Part shown: piece by piece, positions 10,767 to 21,168 of the stretch | Layout of the letters: each line of letters starts with the position of its first letter | Position numbering within the stretch: position 1 is the first letter of the stretch | NCBI RefSeq assembly: GCF_036898095.1 | Contig: NC_090759.1 | Location: 18,397,853-18,461,852, forward strand | Direction: 5' to 3' | Source: Palaemon carinicauda | Lineage: Eukaryota; Arthropoda; Malacostraca; Decapoda; Palaemonidae | Length of the DNA stretch: 64,000 bases | Position numbers and translations under genes: made by a program | The notes under the pieces: generated by a model | The model's database searches: none | What the model was told of the DNA's origin: nothing | Seen by the model: the letters and a program-made list of their open reading frames with translations, nothing else

Positions 10767-13179
10767 TGAAAGAGAATTTGATTCCGCACTTGCTCATTGC
10801 AACAATACAGCCCCTGGACCCGATGGAATTCCATATGCAATGATTAAACATGTACATTTTAATACAAAGCTATTTATTTTAAGCATTATTAATAGAATAT
10901 GGCATGATCATAGCTACCCAAGTGTTTGGGAACTAGCCATTATTTTAGCCTTTTTAAAACCCGGTAAAGACAAGTTTTTAGCAGCAAACTATCGTCCTAT
11001 TGCATTGACATCTTGTTTATGTAAAATCATGGAGAAGATGGTCAATGCAAGGCTGATATGGTACCTTGAAAAGAAAGGTATTTTATCACCGATTCAATGT
11101 GGATTCCGAAAAATGCACTCAATGACTGATGTGTTGATACGACTTGAGTCATCTATTTGTGAAGCCTTTGCTTCCAAACAGCACCATGTTACAGTATTTT
11201 TTGACCTTGAAAAGGCATATGATACCACATGGAGATATGGTATTCTTAAAACCATTCATGAATTGGGATTGAGAGGAGAGCTGCCACTATTTATTCAGGC
11301 ATTTCTTTCACGTAGAGTTTTTCAAGTGAGAGTGGGGGAAACTCTATCAGAGAGTAAGTGCCAGGAAGAAGGAGTTCCTCAGGGTAGTGTGCTGAGTGTA
11401 ACCCTTTTTGCACTAGCAATTAATAGGATATCCTCAGCCATTCCCCAGGATGTTCTCTCAACATTATTTGTGGATGATCTCTCAATATCATTTGCTGGCA
11501 CTAGAATGGCAATGGTTGAGAGAAAAATCCAACTCTCTATTGATAAAATTATCCAGTGGGCTGACATGAATGGATTTAAGTTCTCGACTAGTAAAACTAC
11601 CATTGTCCATTTTTGTCGTATCCGGGGAGTACATCCAGACCCGGATATATACATTAAAGGTCAACGGATACCATGTGTATCGGAAACCAAATTTTTAGGT
11701 TTGATATTTGACTGTAGACTTACATGGGTTTCTCACCTAAAAGCGCTAAAAGCTAAATGTGTTGAAGCTCTGAATATCTTAAAAGTATTGTCCCATACAT
11801 CATGGGGGGCAGACCGCAATACTATTTTAAAATTATACAAGGCCTTGATTTTTTCCAAAATTAGTTATGGTTGTGAGGTATATTCTTCAGCCACCCCAAG
11901 CCGGTTAAAAATATTAGACTCGATACATCATGCAGGTATTAGATTATCTACTGGAGCTTTTAAAACCTCGCCTATCCCAAGTCTCCTTGTTGATGCTGGA
12001 GAGTTACCTCTAGACCTTTACCGAATGTCTTCCATTCTTCGGTATTGGTTTAGATTGCAAAGACTCCCTAGCTCTCTAGCCTTTCAGACTGCAAGCCTTG
12101 TAAGACACGCATCATACTTTGAGTTGCACCCAAAATCTCCTCAACCTTATGGCTTTCGGGTGAAACGATTTTTAAATAGTCTGGATATAATTAGAAATAA
12201 GGTACTTCCATTCAAGGTATCATCAACACCTCCATGGAAATTACCTGACATATCATTTTGTAAATACTTTATTGGAGTTAAGAAGAATATGACTGACTTA
12301 GAATCCAGGTCTCTTTTTATGGAACATGTCGAAGAACATAGGGGATCGACTTTTATATATACTGATGGCTCCAAATCTGATGCTGGCGTTGGATTTGGAG
12401 TACATAGTAATGATTTTAATTGTAGAGGTGCACTTCCTCTAACAGCTTCCATATTTACTGCCGAACTGTATGGCATATTAACCGCTATTGAGAAAATAGC
12501 TTTGGAAAAGGAGGGTAATTTTACAGTTTTTAGTGATGCAAGGAGTGTTCTTCAAGCTTTAGAAGTTTTTAATTCTAGTAACCCTCTAGTTTTAAAGATT
12601 TTAGAATGGCTTTTTATTATTGGACGGAAAGGTATAACTGTTCGATTTTGTTGGGTTCCAGCACATGTAGGTGTGTCTGGGAATGAGAAGGCAGATTTAC
12701 TGGCGAAGAATGCGGCATCCGAGTTGTTACCAAGGAGGTATCCCATTCCATGTAACGATCTCCTACCTTACATCAAGAAATTGGTTTGTGATAAATGGCA
12801 ACAGCACTGGGACAGTCAAGACGGCAATAAAATGAGGGAAGTAACAAATATCATATCACCTTGGAGGTATAACATGATTCCCCGAAAATGGGAGACGACT
12901 CTTTGTCGTCTCCGTATTGGTCACACACGGTTGACACACGAGTTTCTGCTGAAGGACCAACACCAACCGTATTGCGAGGACTGCTTAGTACCTTTAACAG
13001 TGAGGCATTTGTTGACCGAATGCCCTAATTTTACTAACTTAAGAAATAGATATTTGTTTGAGGCTCAAGGTGAGGATGGCAGGTTTATCCTTGCCAAGAT
13101 TCTTGGACATGATGTGTCTTACTATGCGAGCGGAATTTTTAGATTTATTTCAGAAGCAGGTCTTCTGAAAACTATTTAA
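10744..13179 (+). CDS. LINE RT and RNase H (NL1), 5'-truncated but open
   Basis: The frame is free of stops from 10744 to 13179. The first in-frame ATG is at 10840, inside RT motif 1, so no native start exists. The LINE's own sequence begins at about 10756. RT motifs in order: TAPGPDGIPY, ANYRPIALTSCLCKIMEK, FFDLEKAYDTTW (catalytic Asp), EEGVPQGSVLS, LFVDDLSISF (catalytic Asp pair) and KFLGLIFD. An RNase H follows (FIYTDGSKSDAGVGFGV, FTAELYGIL, FSDARSVL, VPAHVGVSGNEKAD), with all acidic residues kept. The protein ends in a Cys-Cys-His-Cys knuckle (CEDCLVPLTVRHLLTEC). The RNase H places it in the I superfamily of LINEs. Confidence 0.9.
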   Translation, partial: KSYNSPFTEREFDSALAHCNNTAPGPDGIPYAMIKHVHFNTKLFILSIINRIWHDHSYPSVWELAIILAFLKPGKDKFLAANYRPIALTSCLCKIMEKMVNARLIWYLEKKGILSPIQCGFRKMHSMTDVLIRLESSICEAFASKQHHVTVFFDLEKAYDTTWRYGILKTIHELGLRGELPLFIQAFLSRRVFQVRVGETLSESKCQEEGVPQGSVLSVTLFALAINRISSAIPQDVLSTLFVDDLSISFAGTRMAMVERKIQLSIDKIIQWADMNGFKFSTSKTTIVHFCRIRGVHPDPDIYIKGQRIPCVSETKFLGLIFDCRLTWVSHLKALKAKCVEALNILKVLSHTSWGADRNTILKLYKALIFSKISYGCEVYSSATPSRLKILDSIHHAGIRLSTGAFKTSPIPSLLVDAGELPLDLYRMSSILRYWFRLQRLPSSLAFQTASLVRHASYFELHPKSPQPYGFRVKRFLNSLDIIRNKVLPFKVSSTPPWKLPDISFCKYFIGVKKNMTDLESRSLFMEHVEEHRGSTFIYTDGSKSDAGVGFGVHSNDFNCRGALPLTASIFTAELYGILTAIEKIALEKEGNFTVFSDARSVLQALEVFNSSNPLVLKILEWLFIIGRKGITVRFCWVPAHVGVSGNEKADLLAKNAASELLPRRYPIPCNDLLPYIKKLVCDKWQQHWDSQDGNKMREVTNIISPWRYNMIPRKWETTLCRLRIGHTRLTHEFLLKDQHQPYCEDCLVPLTVRHLLTECPNFTNLRNRYLFEAQGEDGRFILAKILGHDVSYYASGIFRFISEAGLLKTI

Positions 13180-13310
13180 CTATTTTAATGACTTCTTAAT
13201 TTTTATGGTTTTAATCGAATTCTCTTTTAATTTTCATATACAGTAAATGGTATCGGCGTCAATGACCTTAGATGTCAGGATGCCAGAAAACTTTCAATCA
13301 ATCAATCAAT
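10756..13310 (+). mobile_element. 5'-truncated I/Jockey-type LINE NL1
   Basis: A non-LTR retrotransposon inserted in the Gypsy element in the opposite orientation. It lacks the endonuclease and begins just before RT motif 1. It ends in a short (TCAA)n tail (13295-13310) preceded by a conserved 3' UTR (GGCGTCAATGACCTTAGATG). Likely imperfect target duplications flank it (ATTCTCCTTTCAC left, ATTCTCTTCAC right), so the left boundary is uncertain by about 15 bases. It belongs to the same family as NL2 and NL3. Confidence 0.85.
13180..13310 (+). other. NL1 3' UTR and (TCAA)n tail
   Basis: A T-rich stretch, a conserved block (GGCGTCAATGACCTTAGATG) shared with NL2 and NL3, and a tail of TCAA units that served for target-primed reverse transcription. 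Confidence 0.85.
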
Positions 13311-13312
13311 CA

Positions 13313-14077
13313 TTCTCTTCACAAGTTTTCACTTTTTCAGAGTTCCAATTTGTATTACACTGTTTAGCATAATGATTCCTTCTCTTACATTTGGCACACA
13401 CTTGACCATATGCTGGGCACATCCTAATTTTATGAGTCCTGCCACAATACCTGCAATCTTTTATTTCCTTGGCACAATTGTACTTGGGCTTAATTTGAGG
13501 ATTTGTGTACTTATTTTTCTTCTTCCACACGACATTAACTTCCTCTTCTTCAGTATTGCTACTAGTCATCTGCTGCTTTTGCTGAATTCGCATTTCATAA
13601 TTTTTTACAAAATTCACAGCCCCTTCCAAAGTCATTGGCTTTGTATCCATCTGCACATGATCCAGTAATTTCTCCCTAGCCTTATCATCATGTAAATTGA
13701 GGATGAATTGATCCCTGATCATTTCTTCTTCATTATCATAATTGCAAGTTTTGCATAGAATTCTTAACTGAGTTATGAATTGGTCACAACTTTCATTAGA
13801 TTCTTGTTTCCGCTTGAGAAATTTGTATCTTTCCATGATTATATTTGATCTGGGACTGCATTCTGCATCAAATTTCTTTAATACTATATCTATCTCCATC
13901 TGCATCCCAAGACAGTGTATTATATTTCTCAACCCCTAATTCTCCTATAACATGCAAGAATGTTGCTACCCTTCGTCTGTCAGCTTCATTATCTAAGCCT
14001 GTGGCAATTTCATAGAGGGCTACATTAGTACTTGCACTAAAGTCCATAGGACTCGGTGGAGTTAGCTGTACATTCAT
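13313..14077 (-). pseudogene. Gypsy gag with two CCHC knuckles
   Basis: The start at 14077 on the minus strand opens MNVQLTPPSPMDFS. A frameshift around 13870-13930 moves to the frame that holds the capsid-like segment (ERYKFLKRKQESNESCDQF) and two zinc knuckles (CRYCGRTHKIRMC and CAKCKRRNHYAKQC). The NL1 insertion follows the knuckles. Function: packaging of element RNA. The frameshift means that this copy cannot make full-length Gag. Confidence 0.88.
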
Positions 14078-14251
14078 CTTTATGGTACAAAACTACCTTA
14101 ATTATGATGAGAGAAAAAAACTTATCCCACTGGGAAAAATTATGCACGTCGGCAAAAGTCGTAGCCTAGGACATCAACAAACTGGTCCGTAACTTGTAAG
14201 TTGTCACTTACCCTCATTTCTTCTTTAATCCAGCTTATATGTAGATAAGAA

Positions 14252-14266
14252 CCACTCCTGACACCA
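14252..14266 (-). promoter_or_regulatory. Gypsy primer-binding site
   Basis: CCACTCCTGACACCA on the plus strand, directly inside the 5' LTR. It equals the 3' end of tRNA-Leu including CCA, as I recall that tRNA, so the minus-strand RNA would pair with tRNA-Leu to prime reverse transcription. Confidence 0.75.
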
Positions 14267-14514
14267 TGTTATGGGTTCTGATTGATAAGCTGAGGGTAAT
14301 TAACCTTAGTTTATTATACAAGTTAAACAGCAAGTTATACAGCATTGCCGAGCCAACATTTGTAGAGCGGGGGAGAATGCGGAAAGCTGTGTGGTCACGT
14401 GACTTACCCAAACATAAACAACAGATATCATTTACAAACTTAGACAGCGTACCAACAATATTCATACACTGATTACATACGAAATCCTGACCACAACATT
14501 CACATATTGTTACA
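14267..14514 (-). repeat. 5' LTR of the Gypsy element
   Basis: 248 bp, one difference from the 7214-7461 LTR. It should contain the element promoter, but I see no clear TATA box. It is followed by the GTGGC target duplicate at 14515-14519. Confidence 0.95.
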
Positions 14515-14519
14515 GTGGC

Positions 14520-14688
14520 CCAACCACAGACCACCTTCCAAGTGGTGCCTCAACAGCTGGTTGCCCGGTCACCAGCATTCAACCCCAGGTTTGAGAGGCA
14601 AACCACTACCTTTCGGCCGAAATGTAAAGGATTCAGACGGGGCTCCTCTAGACATCCCTCAAGAGGTAGGGGAGGACGTGGTTGAGGA
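14520..14688 (+). pseudogene. C-terminus of gag, element A copy 1
   Basis: Continuation of gag after the Gypsy element. It encodes the basic Arg/Gly tail also seen in copy 2 (43796-43987, GFRRGSSRHPSRGRGGRG). Such RGG-like tails probably bind nucleic acid. Confidence 0.75.
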
Positions 14689-14775
14689 GGTAAACCCTCC
14701 GGACAATCTAAGCTAGGAGATGCTTCCAGTAGGAGGGAGGCTCCAACATTTTCAGGATCGTTAGACCTTCGATCC

Positions 14776-16480
14776 TTGGTCCCACGGCCTAATCAAGAAT
14801 GGACTAGGATGGAAATGGAACAAGTCTCCACCATCATTTCCTCAATTCTTCCAACACTCCACCCCCTCATTAGAAGAATATGCCTTAGAGCTCTTGAGCA
14901 AACAGGTTATAGGAAAGCAAAGTCCATCAAATTCCAGGGAAGGCTGTTTTGTGTTCCCAAGAAGGACTCAGACAAACTCAGAGTCATTCTGGACTTGTTG
15001 CCACTCAACAAATTCATAGAAAACAAGAAGTTCAGGATGTTAACCTTCAATACATAAGGATCCTGTTACCCAAAGGGGCGTTCACAGTCTTGATAGACTT
15101 GGCAGATGCCAATTGGCACCTTCTAGTCAGTCTCCCCCTCTCTTCCTACCTAGGATTCAAGTTACAGAAGAAAAAGTATGTTCTCAGAGCCATACCCTTC
15201 GGACTAAACATAGCCCCAAGGATCTTCACGAAACTTGCAGACGCAGTCGTGCAACAACTATGCCTAGAAGGTGTTCAGGTAGCGGCGTACCTGAACGACT
15301 GGCTGGTGTGGGCAGCATCCGAAACGGCTTGTCTGCAATCATCCAAGAAAGTGATCCAGTTCCTGGAACATCTTGGATGCAAGATCAACTTCAAGAAGTC
15401 TTGACACTCTCCAGCTCAAGAGTTTCAATGGCTAGAAATCCATTGGAACTTGAGGTCACACCGCCTCTCCATTCCCTCAGGGAAGAGGAGGGAGATCGCA
15501 GTGTCTGTCAAGAGACTACTGAAATCCGGCAGGATCTCAAGACGCCAACAGGAAAGAGTACTGGGCTCTCTCCAGTTTGCAGTAGTAACAGACCCAGTGC
15601 TAAGAGCACAGCTGAAAGATGCGTCAGGAGTCTGGAGAAGATACGCATCAAACGCTCAAATAGATCTAAAAAGACCGATACCGGCCTTAGTACGATCATT
15701 TCTCAAGCCGTGGTCGAAGGCCAAGAGCCTAACGAGGACCGTGCCCTTGCAACCACCTCTGCCATCGGTGACCATCCACACGGATGCCTCGACGAAAGGA
15801 TGGGGAGATCACTCCCATCAAAGGAAAGTCCAAGGGACTTGGTCATCTCTGTTCAAGGCCTTTCACATCAATATTTTGGAGGCTATGGCAGTCCTCTTGA
15901 TGTTGGAAAAACTCTCCCCTCGCAGATCAGTCCACATCAGGCTGATCTTGGACGGCGAAGTGATAATGAGATGTCTAAACCGACAAGGCTCGAGATCGCC
16001 CCATATCAACCATGTGATATTAGCCATCTTTCGTCTAGAGAAAAAGAAGAGATGGCACTTACCAGCAGTTCACTTACAAGGATTCCGCAATGTGACAGCG
16101 GACGCTCTATCCAGGCTCAAGCCGATAGTCAGAATGGTCCCTAGATGCAGACTCTTTCTCCTCCATCTTGGAACAAGTCCCAGAACTGCAGATCGATCTC
16201 TTTGCGACAAGCAACAACAAGAAACTACCTCGATATGTAGCCCCGTACGAGGACATGGCGGAGGCAACGGATGCCATGTCCCTCGGTTGGAACGAATGGA
16301 CCTGGATTTAACTGTTCCCTCCAACCGATCTCCTGCTGAAGGTCCTCAACAAGCTGAGCTCCTTCCAGGGAATGGCAGTTCTAGTGCCCCCCAAGTGGGC
16401 CAAGAGTAACTGGTTCCCTCTAGCGATGGAACTGAAGCTGAGGCTGGTCCCTCTACCGAACCCAGCACTATCTCAACGGG
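14776..16480 (+). pseudogene. DIRS pol (RT, RNase H, MTase-like), element A copy 1
   Basis: The RT begins at about 14776 (FQGRLFCVPKKDSDKLRVILD). A frameshift at about 15050 precedes motif A (IDLADANWHL, where copy 2 has DAYWHL). The catalytic box reads YLNDW at 15288-15302 where copy 2 reads YLDDW, so one catalytic Asp is lost. A TGA at 15402-15404 is shared by both copies. RNase H follows (IHTDASTKGWGDH, HINILEAMAVL, ILDGEVI, VTADALSRL). After a frameshift near 16140 comes the methyltransferase-like domain (IDLFATSNNKKLPRY, FPPTDLLLKVL), with a shared TAA at 16309-16311. Confidence 0.85.
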
Positions 16481-17009
16481 TTCAAAAGTAGACTGTCTTC
16501 GCTACATCACAGAGAACCCAAAACCTTCATCTCATGATTTTCTCGCCTTAGCCGTTAAGAAAAGATTTGGGATCTCTAAAGGCAGTACTGTATAGACTTC
16601 TTAGAAGAATACAAGTCCGAGTCAACTAGAAGATAATATGAATCATCTTGGAAAAAGTGGGTTACTTTCGTTAAAGCAAAAGGACCGAAAGAAATCTCGA
16701 TAGACTTTTGTCTGTCCTTTATCCACCTTCATGAACAAGGTCTGGCCGCCAACACGATAACTATGTGTAAGTCAGCCCTAACTAGACCTCTTCTATACGC
16801 CTTCCAAGTGGGCCTGACGAACGAAATCTTTAACAAGATCCCGAAGGCATGCGCTAGACTTAGGCCTGCAGCTCCTCCGAAGCCTATTTCATGGTCCTTG
16901 GACAACGTCCTACATTATGCTTCAACTGTGAACAATGAAGATTGTTCTCTTAAGGATCTAACCCAAAAGGTTATATTCCTGTTCGCTATAGCCTCAGGGG
17001 CTAGAGTTA

Positions 17010-18422
17010 TGGTTGTGAAATATATTCTTCAGCCACCCCAAGCCGGTTAAAAATATTAGACTCGATACATCATGCAGGTATTAGATTGTCTACTGGAGAT
17101 TTTAAAACCTCGCCTATCCCAAGTCTCCTTGTTGATGCTGGAGAGTTACCTCTAGACCTTTACCGAATGTCTTCCATTATTCGGTATTGGTTTAGATTGC
17201 AAAGACTCCCTAACTCTCTAGCCTTTCAGACTGCAAGCCATGTAAGACACGCATCATACTTTGAGTTGCACCCAAAATCTCCTCAACCTTATGGCTTTCG
17301 GATGAAACGATTATTAAATAGTCTGGATATAATTAGAAATAAGGTACTTCCATTCAAGGTATCATCAATGATTCCATGGAAGTTACCAGAGATATCTTTT
17401 TGTAAATATTTTATTGGAGATAAGAAGAATATGTCAGACCTAGAAGCCAGGTCTCTTTTTAATGAACATGTTAAAGAACATAGAGGATCAACTTTTATCT
17501 ATACTGATGGCTTCAAATCTGATGCTGGCGTTGGATTTGGAGTACATAGTAATGGTTTTAATTGTAGAGGTGCACTTCCTCTGACCGCTTCCATATTTAC
17601 TGCCGAACTGTATGGCATATTAACCGCTATTGAGAAAATAGTGTTGGAGAAGGAGGGTAATTTTACAATTTTTAGTGATGCAAGGAGTGCCCTTCAAGCT
17701 ATAGAAGTTTTTAATTCTAATAACCCTCTAGTTTTAAAGATTTTAGAAGGGCTTTTTATTATTGGACGGAGAGGTATAACAGTTCAATTTTATTGGGTTC
17801 CAGCACATGTAGGTGTGTGTGGGAATGAGAAGGCAGATTCACTGGCTAAGAATGCTGCATCCGAGTTGCTGCCAAGAAGGTATCCCATTCCCTGTAATGA
17901 TTTTTTACCTGACATCAAGAAATTGGTTTGCAATAAATGGCAACAGCAATGGGATAGCCTAGATGGGAATAAAATGCGAGAGGTAACAAATGATATATCT
18001 CCTTGGTCACACTCTGTTGACACACGAGTTTCTGCTGAAGGGCCAACAGCAACCGTATTGTGACGACTGTTTAGTACCTCTAACAGTAATCATTTGTTGA
18101 CCGAATGCCCCAATTATAACAACTTAAGGAATAGATATTTGTTTGAGGCTCGAGGTGTAGGTGGCAGGTTCATCCTTGCCAAGATTCTTAGAAATGATGT
18201 GTCCTACCATGCAAGTGGCATTTTTAGATTTATTTCAGAAGCAGGTCTTCTGAAAAATATTTAACTTTTATGACATTCAACTTTTATGATTTTAATTGAA
18301 TTCTCTTTTATTTTTTATTTTATTTTATTTTTTATTTTTTGTGTACATAAATTAAATGTTACCGGCGTCAATGACCTTAGATGTCAGGATGCCTGAAAAC
18401 TTTAAATCAATCAATCAATCAA
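17010..18422 (+). mobile_element. 5'-truncated LINE NL2 in the recombinase of element A
   Basis: The same family as NL1, cut 5' within the RT C-terminal region. The RNase H region is read from 17086 to 18000. A 56-bp deletion at about 18006, between two TTGG motifs as judged against NL3, removes the start of the C-terminal knuckle domain and shifts the frame. It ends in (TCAA)n. The target duplication TCAGGGGCTAGAGTTA flanks it (16994-17009 and 18423-18438). Copy 2 has the single empty site near 46288. Confidence 0.93.
17012..18063 (+). pseudogene. LINE RNase H fragment (NL2)
   Basis: It encodes FIYTDGFKSDAGVGFGV (Ser to Phe relative to NL1 and NL3), FTAELYGIL, FSDARSAL and VPAHVGVCGNEKAD. 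The RT catalytic part is absent. The frame breaks at the 56-bp deletion and the tail is out of frame. Confidence 0.85.
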
Positions 18423-18808
18423 TCAGGGGCTAGAGTTAGTGAAATAGTAGCCCTATCAAGAAACGAGGGCCACATTCAGTTCAAAGAAGTGGGAGAACCG
18501 AATCTTTACTGATCCAACCTTTCTCACCAAGAATGAGCTACCCACTAAGAGATGGGGTCCCTGGAGAATCTGCCCTCTGAAGGAAGATGTGTCTCTCTCT
18601 GTCCAATAGTGTGTCTAAAGGTCTATCTTCGAAGAACTTCAGACTTCAGGGGAGGACAGCTCTTCAAAGGAGAAACTTCAGGATCAAACTTATCCCTAAA
18701 ACAACTGAGGGCGAAGCTTACCTACTTCATTCGCAGAGCGTATCCTGACAGTACACCCGCAGGTCATGATCCAGGAAAAATTGCTTCATCACTGAACTTT
18801 TTTCAGTA

Positions 18809-19020
18809 CAGTGGAATAAGAACGTATCTACATCCGAATTTTCCAACATCCGAAGTAAAATTCGAGCAATTTTATTACTTACACCCGAATTTTATTTCGA
18901 CACACGAAGTAAGCAATTTTCGTCGTACCGGTTGTATCAGAATTTTTCGACATGCGAAGTACAATTCGAACACGTTCCTACTCTACACCCGAATTTTTTT
19001 TCGACACCCGAAGTAAACAA
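18809..19020. repeat. Tigger left terminus with subterminal repeats
   Basis: After CAGTGG come several degenerate direct repeats of the form CGACA(x)(x)CGAAGTA, each followed by an AATTCGA-like stretch, spaced about 35-50 bases. The right terminus (29690-29757) has inverted versions (TCCGAAGTC, ATCCGAAC). They are plausible binding sites for the CENP-B-type DNA-binding domains of the transposase. Confidence 0.65.
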
Positions 19021-19242
19021 TACCCGTACGCGTAGGTGGTACAGTACTCATAGCGCCGGATGTATTTTTTATTTCCGCCGATAGAAGGCAGCACTTCGAC
19101 CTCAGAGGGACCCTCAATTAGCATGGCTTGGGTCAGTCCTCTGTTCTCGTCGGCTTCGTGTGGTTGTGCGCTGTGCGTTCTGCTATTACTGTTTTAATCG
19201 TGATTTTTTACGTGCATCCTTTTACGGTAATTTACGTAAAGC

Positions 19243-19261
19243 ATGGGTCCTAAAAGGCTTA
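19243..19261 (+). pseudogene. Broken N-terminus of Tigger transposase (copy 1)
   Basis: ATG followed by codons for GPKRL, the usual N-terminal motif of this Tigger subgroup, is interrupted at once by DIRS element B. The coding sequence resumes at 27471 with a Gly-Ser run before 27510. Confidence 0.65.
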
Positions 19262-19451
19262 GTTGTTCCGTAACCGAAATACAAACCATGCTATTTACAT
19301 TGGGTTTACCTTTTAGCGCAGCTGAAATGACGAGCCAATAGTTTTAATGAGGGTTAATTACCCCCGCGCTAGTTAGCGGGGGGGTAGGGGAAGGGTAGCT
19401 TGCTACCCCTCCCCCCCCCCCCACACACAAGTGACTTGCTTCACTTCACTT
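19262..19451. repeat. Left inverted terminal repeat of element B
   Basis: It runs from GTTGTTCCGTAACC through a C-rich tract to GTGACTTGCTTCACTTCACT. Its complement is found at 27262-27467. The last bases of the right side differ, as expected for DIRS, whose two ends are not exact complements at the tips. Confidence 0.9.
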
Positions 19452-21168
19452 TTGGCTCGGCGGTGAACAGACGTGTCTGTTCATCGTCCTCGTTGACAGC
19501 CTTTAATCTTTTTTCTGCTTTTTCTTTACTACAGCTTGTGTGTTTGTTTAAAGTTGACTACCGTTTATTCTTATCTTACTATGCGTACATGCCCTGGTGT
19601 TGCCGGCCGCCCTTGTGGGACCTTTATGTCGGCCTTAGATACGGACCCTCACACCCTTTGCCCTCAGTGTCGGGGCCGACGGTGTGACCAGGAAAACGTG
19701 TAGTGAGTGTAGGGAGTGGTCTGCCTCCCAGTGGGAGAGGTTTGGCCGCCGGCGTAAGAAGTCCAAGAGAGACCGTTCTCTTTCGGGGGTTGCCTTGAAG
19801 GAGGAAGGTTCTCGGGACTCTTCTTTCGCCGCCCAAACCTCCTCCGAAGCTCCCCCTCGTCCGGCTCCTAAGGAGAGTCGGCCGAGTGGTAGCGCAGGCC
19901 CTAGTTCTGTTTCCTGACCTTGGCTGGGGGGAGAGGGCGTCGCCTCCCATAGCGGGGCGGTTCCCCCTCCTCCTCCGTGGGAGGCGATTGATAACTCCTT
20001 GTCTAATGATGATCTCTTACAGATTTGGGCTTCCCTGGGGCTTAAGGGCTTGCCCTCCAGGGTCGCCTTGATTGACCTTGTCTCGTTGGGGGCCGCCATT
20101 AAGCAGTCGCCGGCGGTAGCAGAGGTAGACCCTCTGTCTATCATCGACGTCGTGGTGGCAGAGGCCTCCGACGTGGCTGGGCAATCCTCTGCAGGTGCAG
20201 TTGAGGATGATGGTGCTGACGGCTCTCCTCCCCCTTCCATACATCCTTCGAAGGGGGAAGGGAGTCCTACAGGCTCTTCTGCTGTTCAGCTTCCTTCCAA
20301 GGGAAGTGCCTTGACTGAGACTCCCCTTCGGAGGACTGATGGTCCTGATGATCTTCCCCGTGGCCGCCTACCCCGTAAGGCTCACCGTCTGCTGCGTCGC
20401 AAGGGCCTCCCTTCCCCTTATAAGGGGGTTAAGAGGCGCCTTTTTGGATCTTCTTCCTCCGAAGGGGACTCTCCTCGTCGTACTCAGCCTACGTGGCAAC
20501 ACGTTCCCTCGCCATCGCGCCAACGCTTTCGTTCGCCGACTCGGACACGCGTTCGTTCACCTGTACACCCTCGCGCCCAAGCGATCGTTCACCTGTGCGA
20601 CCGCTCGCCTGCCTGCGCGCCCGCGCGACCGTTCGCGGCGAATTTCGCAGCCAAGTGGTAGCAGCAGGAACGCGTGTTCCTAGACAACGCTCGGGATCGC
20701 CTCCATCCAAACGCAGGATGGTAGTGCAGGACAAGGAAGATACTGAGGAGAGGTTAGTGCATCATTCTTCCCCACCTTCTTTTCAGGCAGGTACTGTGGT
20801 GTCCACTACAAAGGATCGCCCGATCCCTTTCCCTCCAGCAAGGATTTCGGACTCTGTGTCCGTGGAGCAACAGACTTGGTTTGGTCCTCTGATGCGGGCG
20901 TTAGTGAGGGTTATGAAGCCAGCACTCGCCGATCAGGGCAACAAACCAACTTCTGTCTCTCCTACGCTGAAGAGTAAGAGAGGAGTGGACTTCGTGGTGA
21001 CTTCCCCCAGGGCGAAGTTGGTTCCCAAGAGGTCTGTCGCGAAGCCCCCTTCTCCTGCTCTAGTGCTTTCTCCTTCTCCCGTGGACGAGGCCTTTCCGTC
21101 CTCGGGTGAGTCCAGTGAAGTGGTAGTCTTCCCCTCGGCACCAAGGGGGGAGACTTCGCTTCGTGGAG

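Larger units (their letters stand above)
7214..14514 (-). mobile_element. Ty3/Gypsy LTR retrotransposon
   Basis: A complete insertion on the minus strand. It has two 248-bp LTRs (TG...CA) differing at one position by my reading, a 5-bp target duplication, a primer-binding site, a polypurine tract, gag with CCHC knuckles, protease, RT, RNase H and integrase. There is no env. A LINE (NL1, 10756-13310) sits between gag and protease. Without it the element is about 4.75 kb. It is absent from copy 2, so it inserted after the copies separated. The integrase and RT resemble the group of invertebrate Gypsy elements often annotated as K02A2.6-like. Confidence 0.95.
16480..18806 (+). pseudogene. DIRS tyrosine recombinase, element A copy 1, split
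   Basis: Homologous to 45780-46654. The N-terminal core-binding part is decayed by stops. LINE NL2 interrupts it at 17010-18422, just after the ASGAR segment with catalytic Arg I. After NL2 the gene continues to 18806. The H-x-x-R motif at 18765-18776 reads HDPG, so Arg II is missing in both copies. Tigger then interrupts, and the last 46 codons with the nucleophile Tyr (29829-29831) lie at 29760-29900. Confidence 0.8.

Noticed and set aside
7214..14514. Gypsy element as an endogenous retrovirus
   Set aside because: No env-like frame between integrase and the 3' LTR (7462-7574 is only about 110 bases).
18400..18425. TCAATCAATC runs as independent satellite DNA
   Set aside because: They occur only at the 3' ends of NL1, NL2 and NL3 and are the LINE tail.
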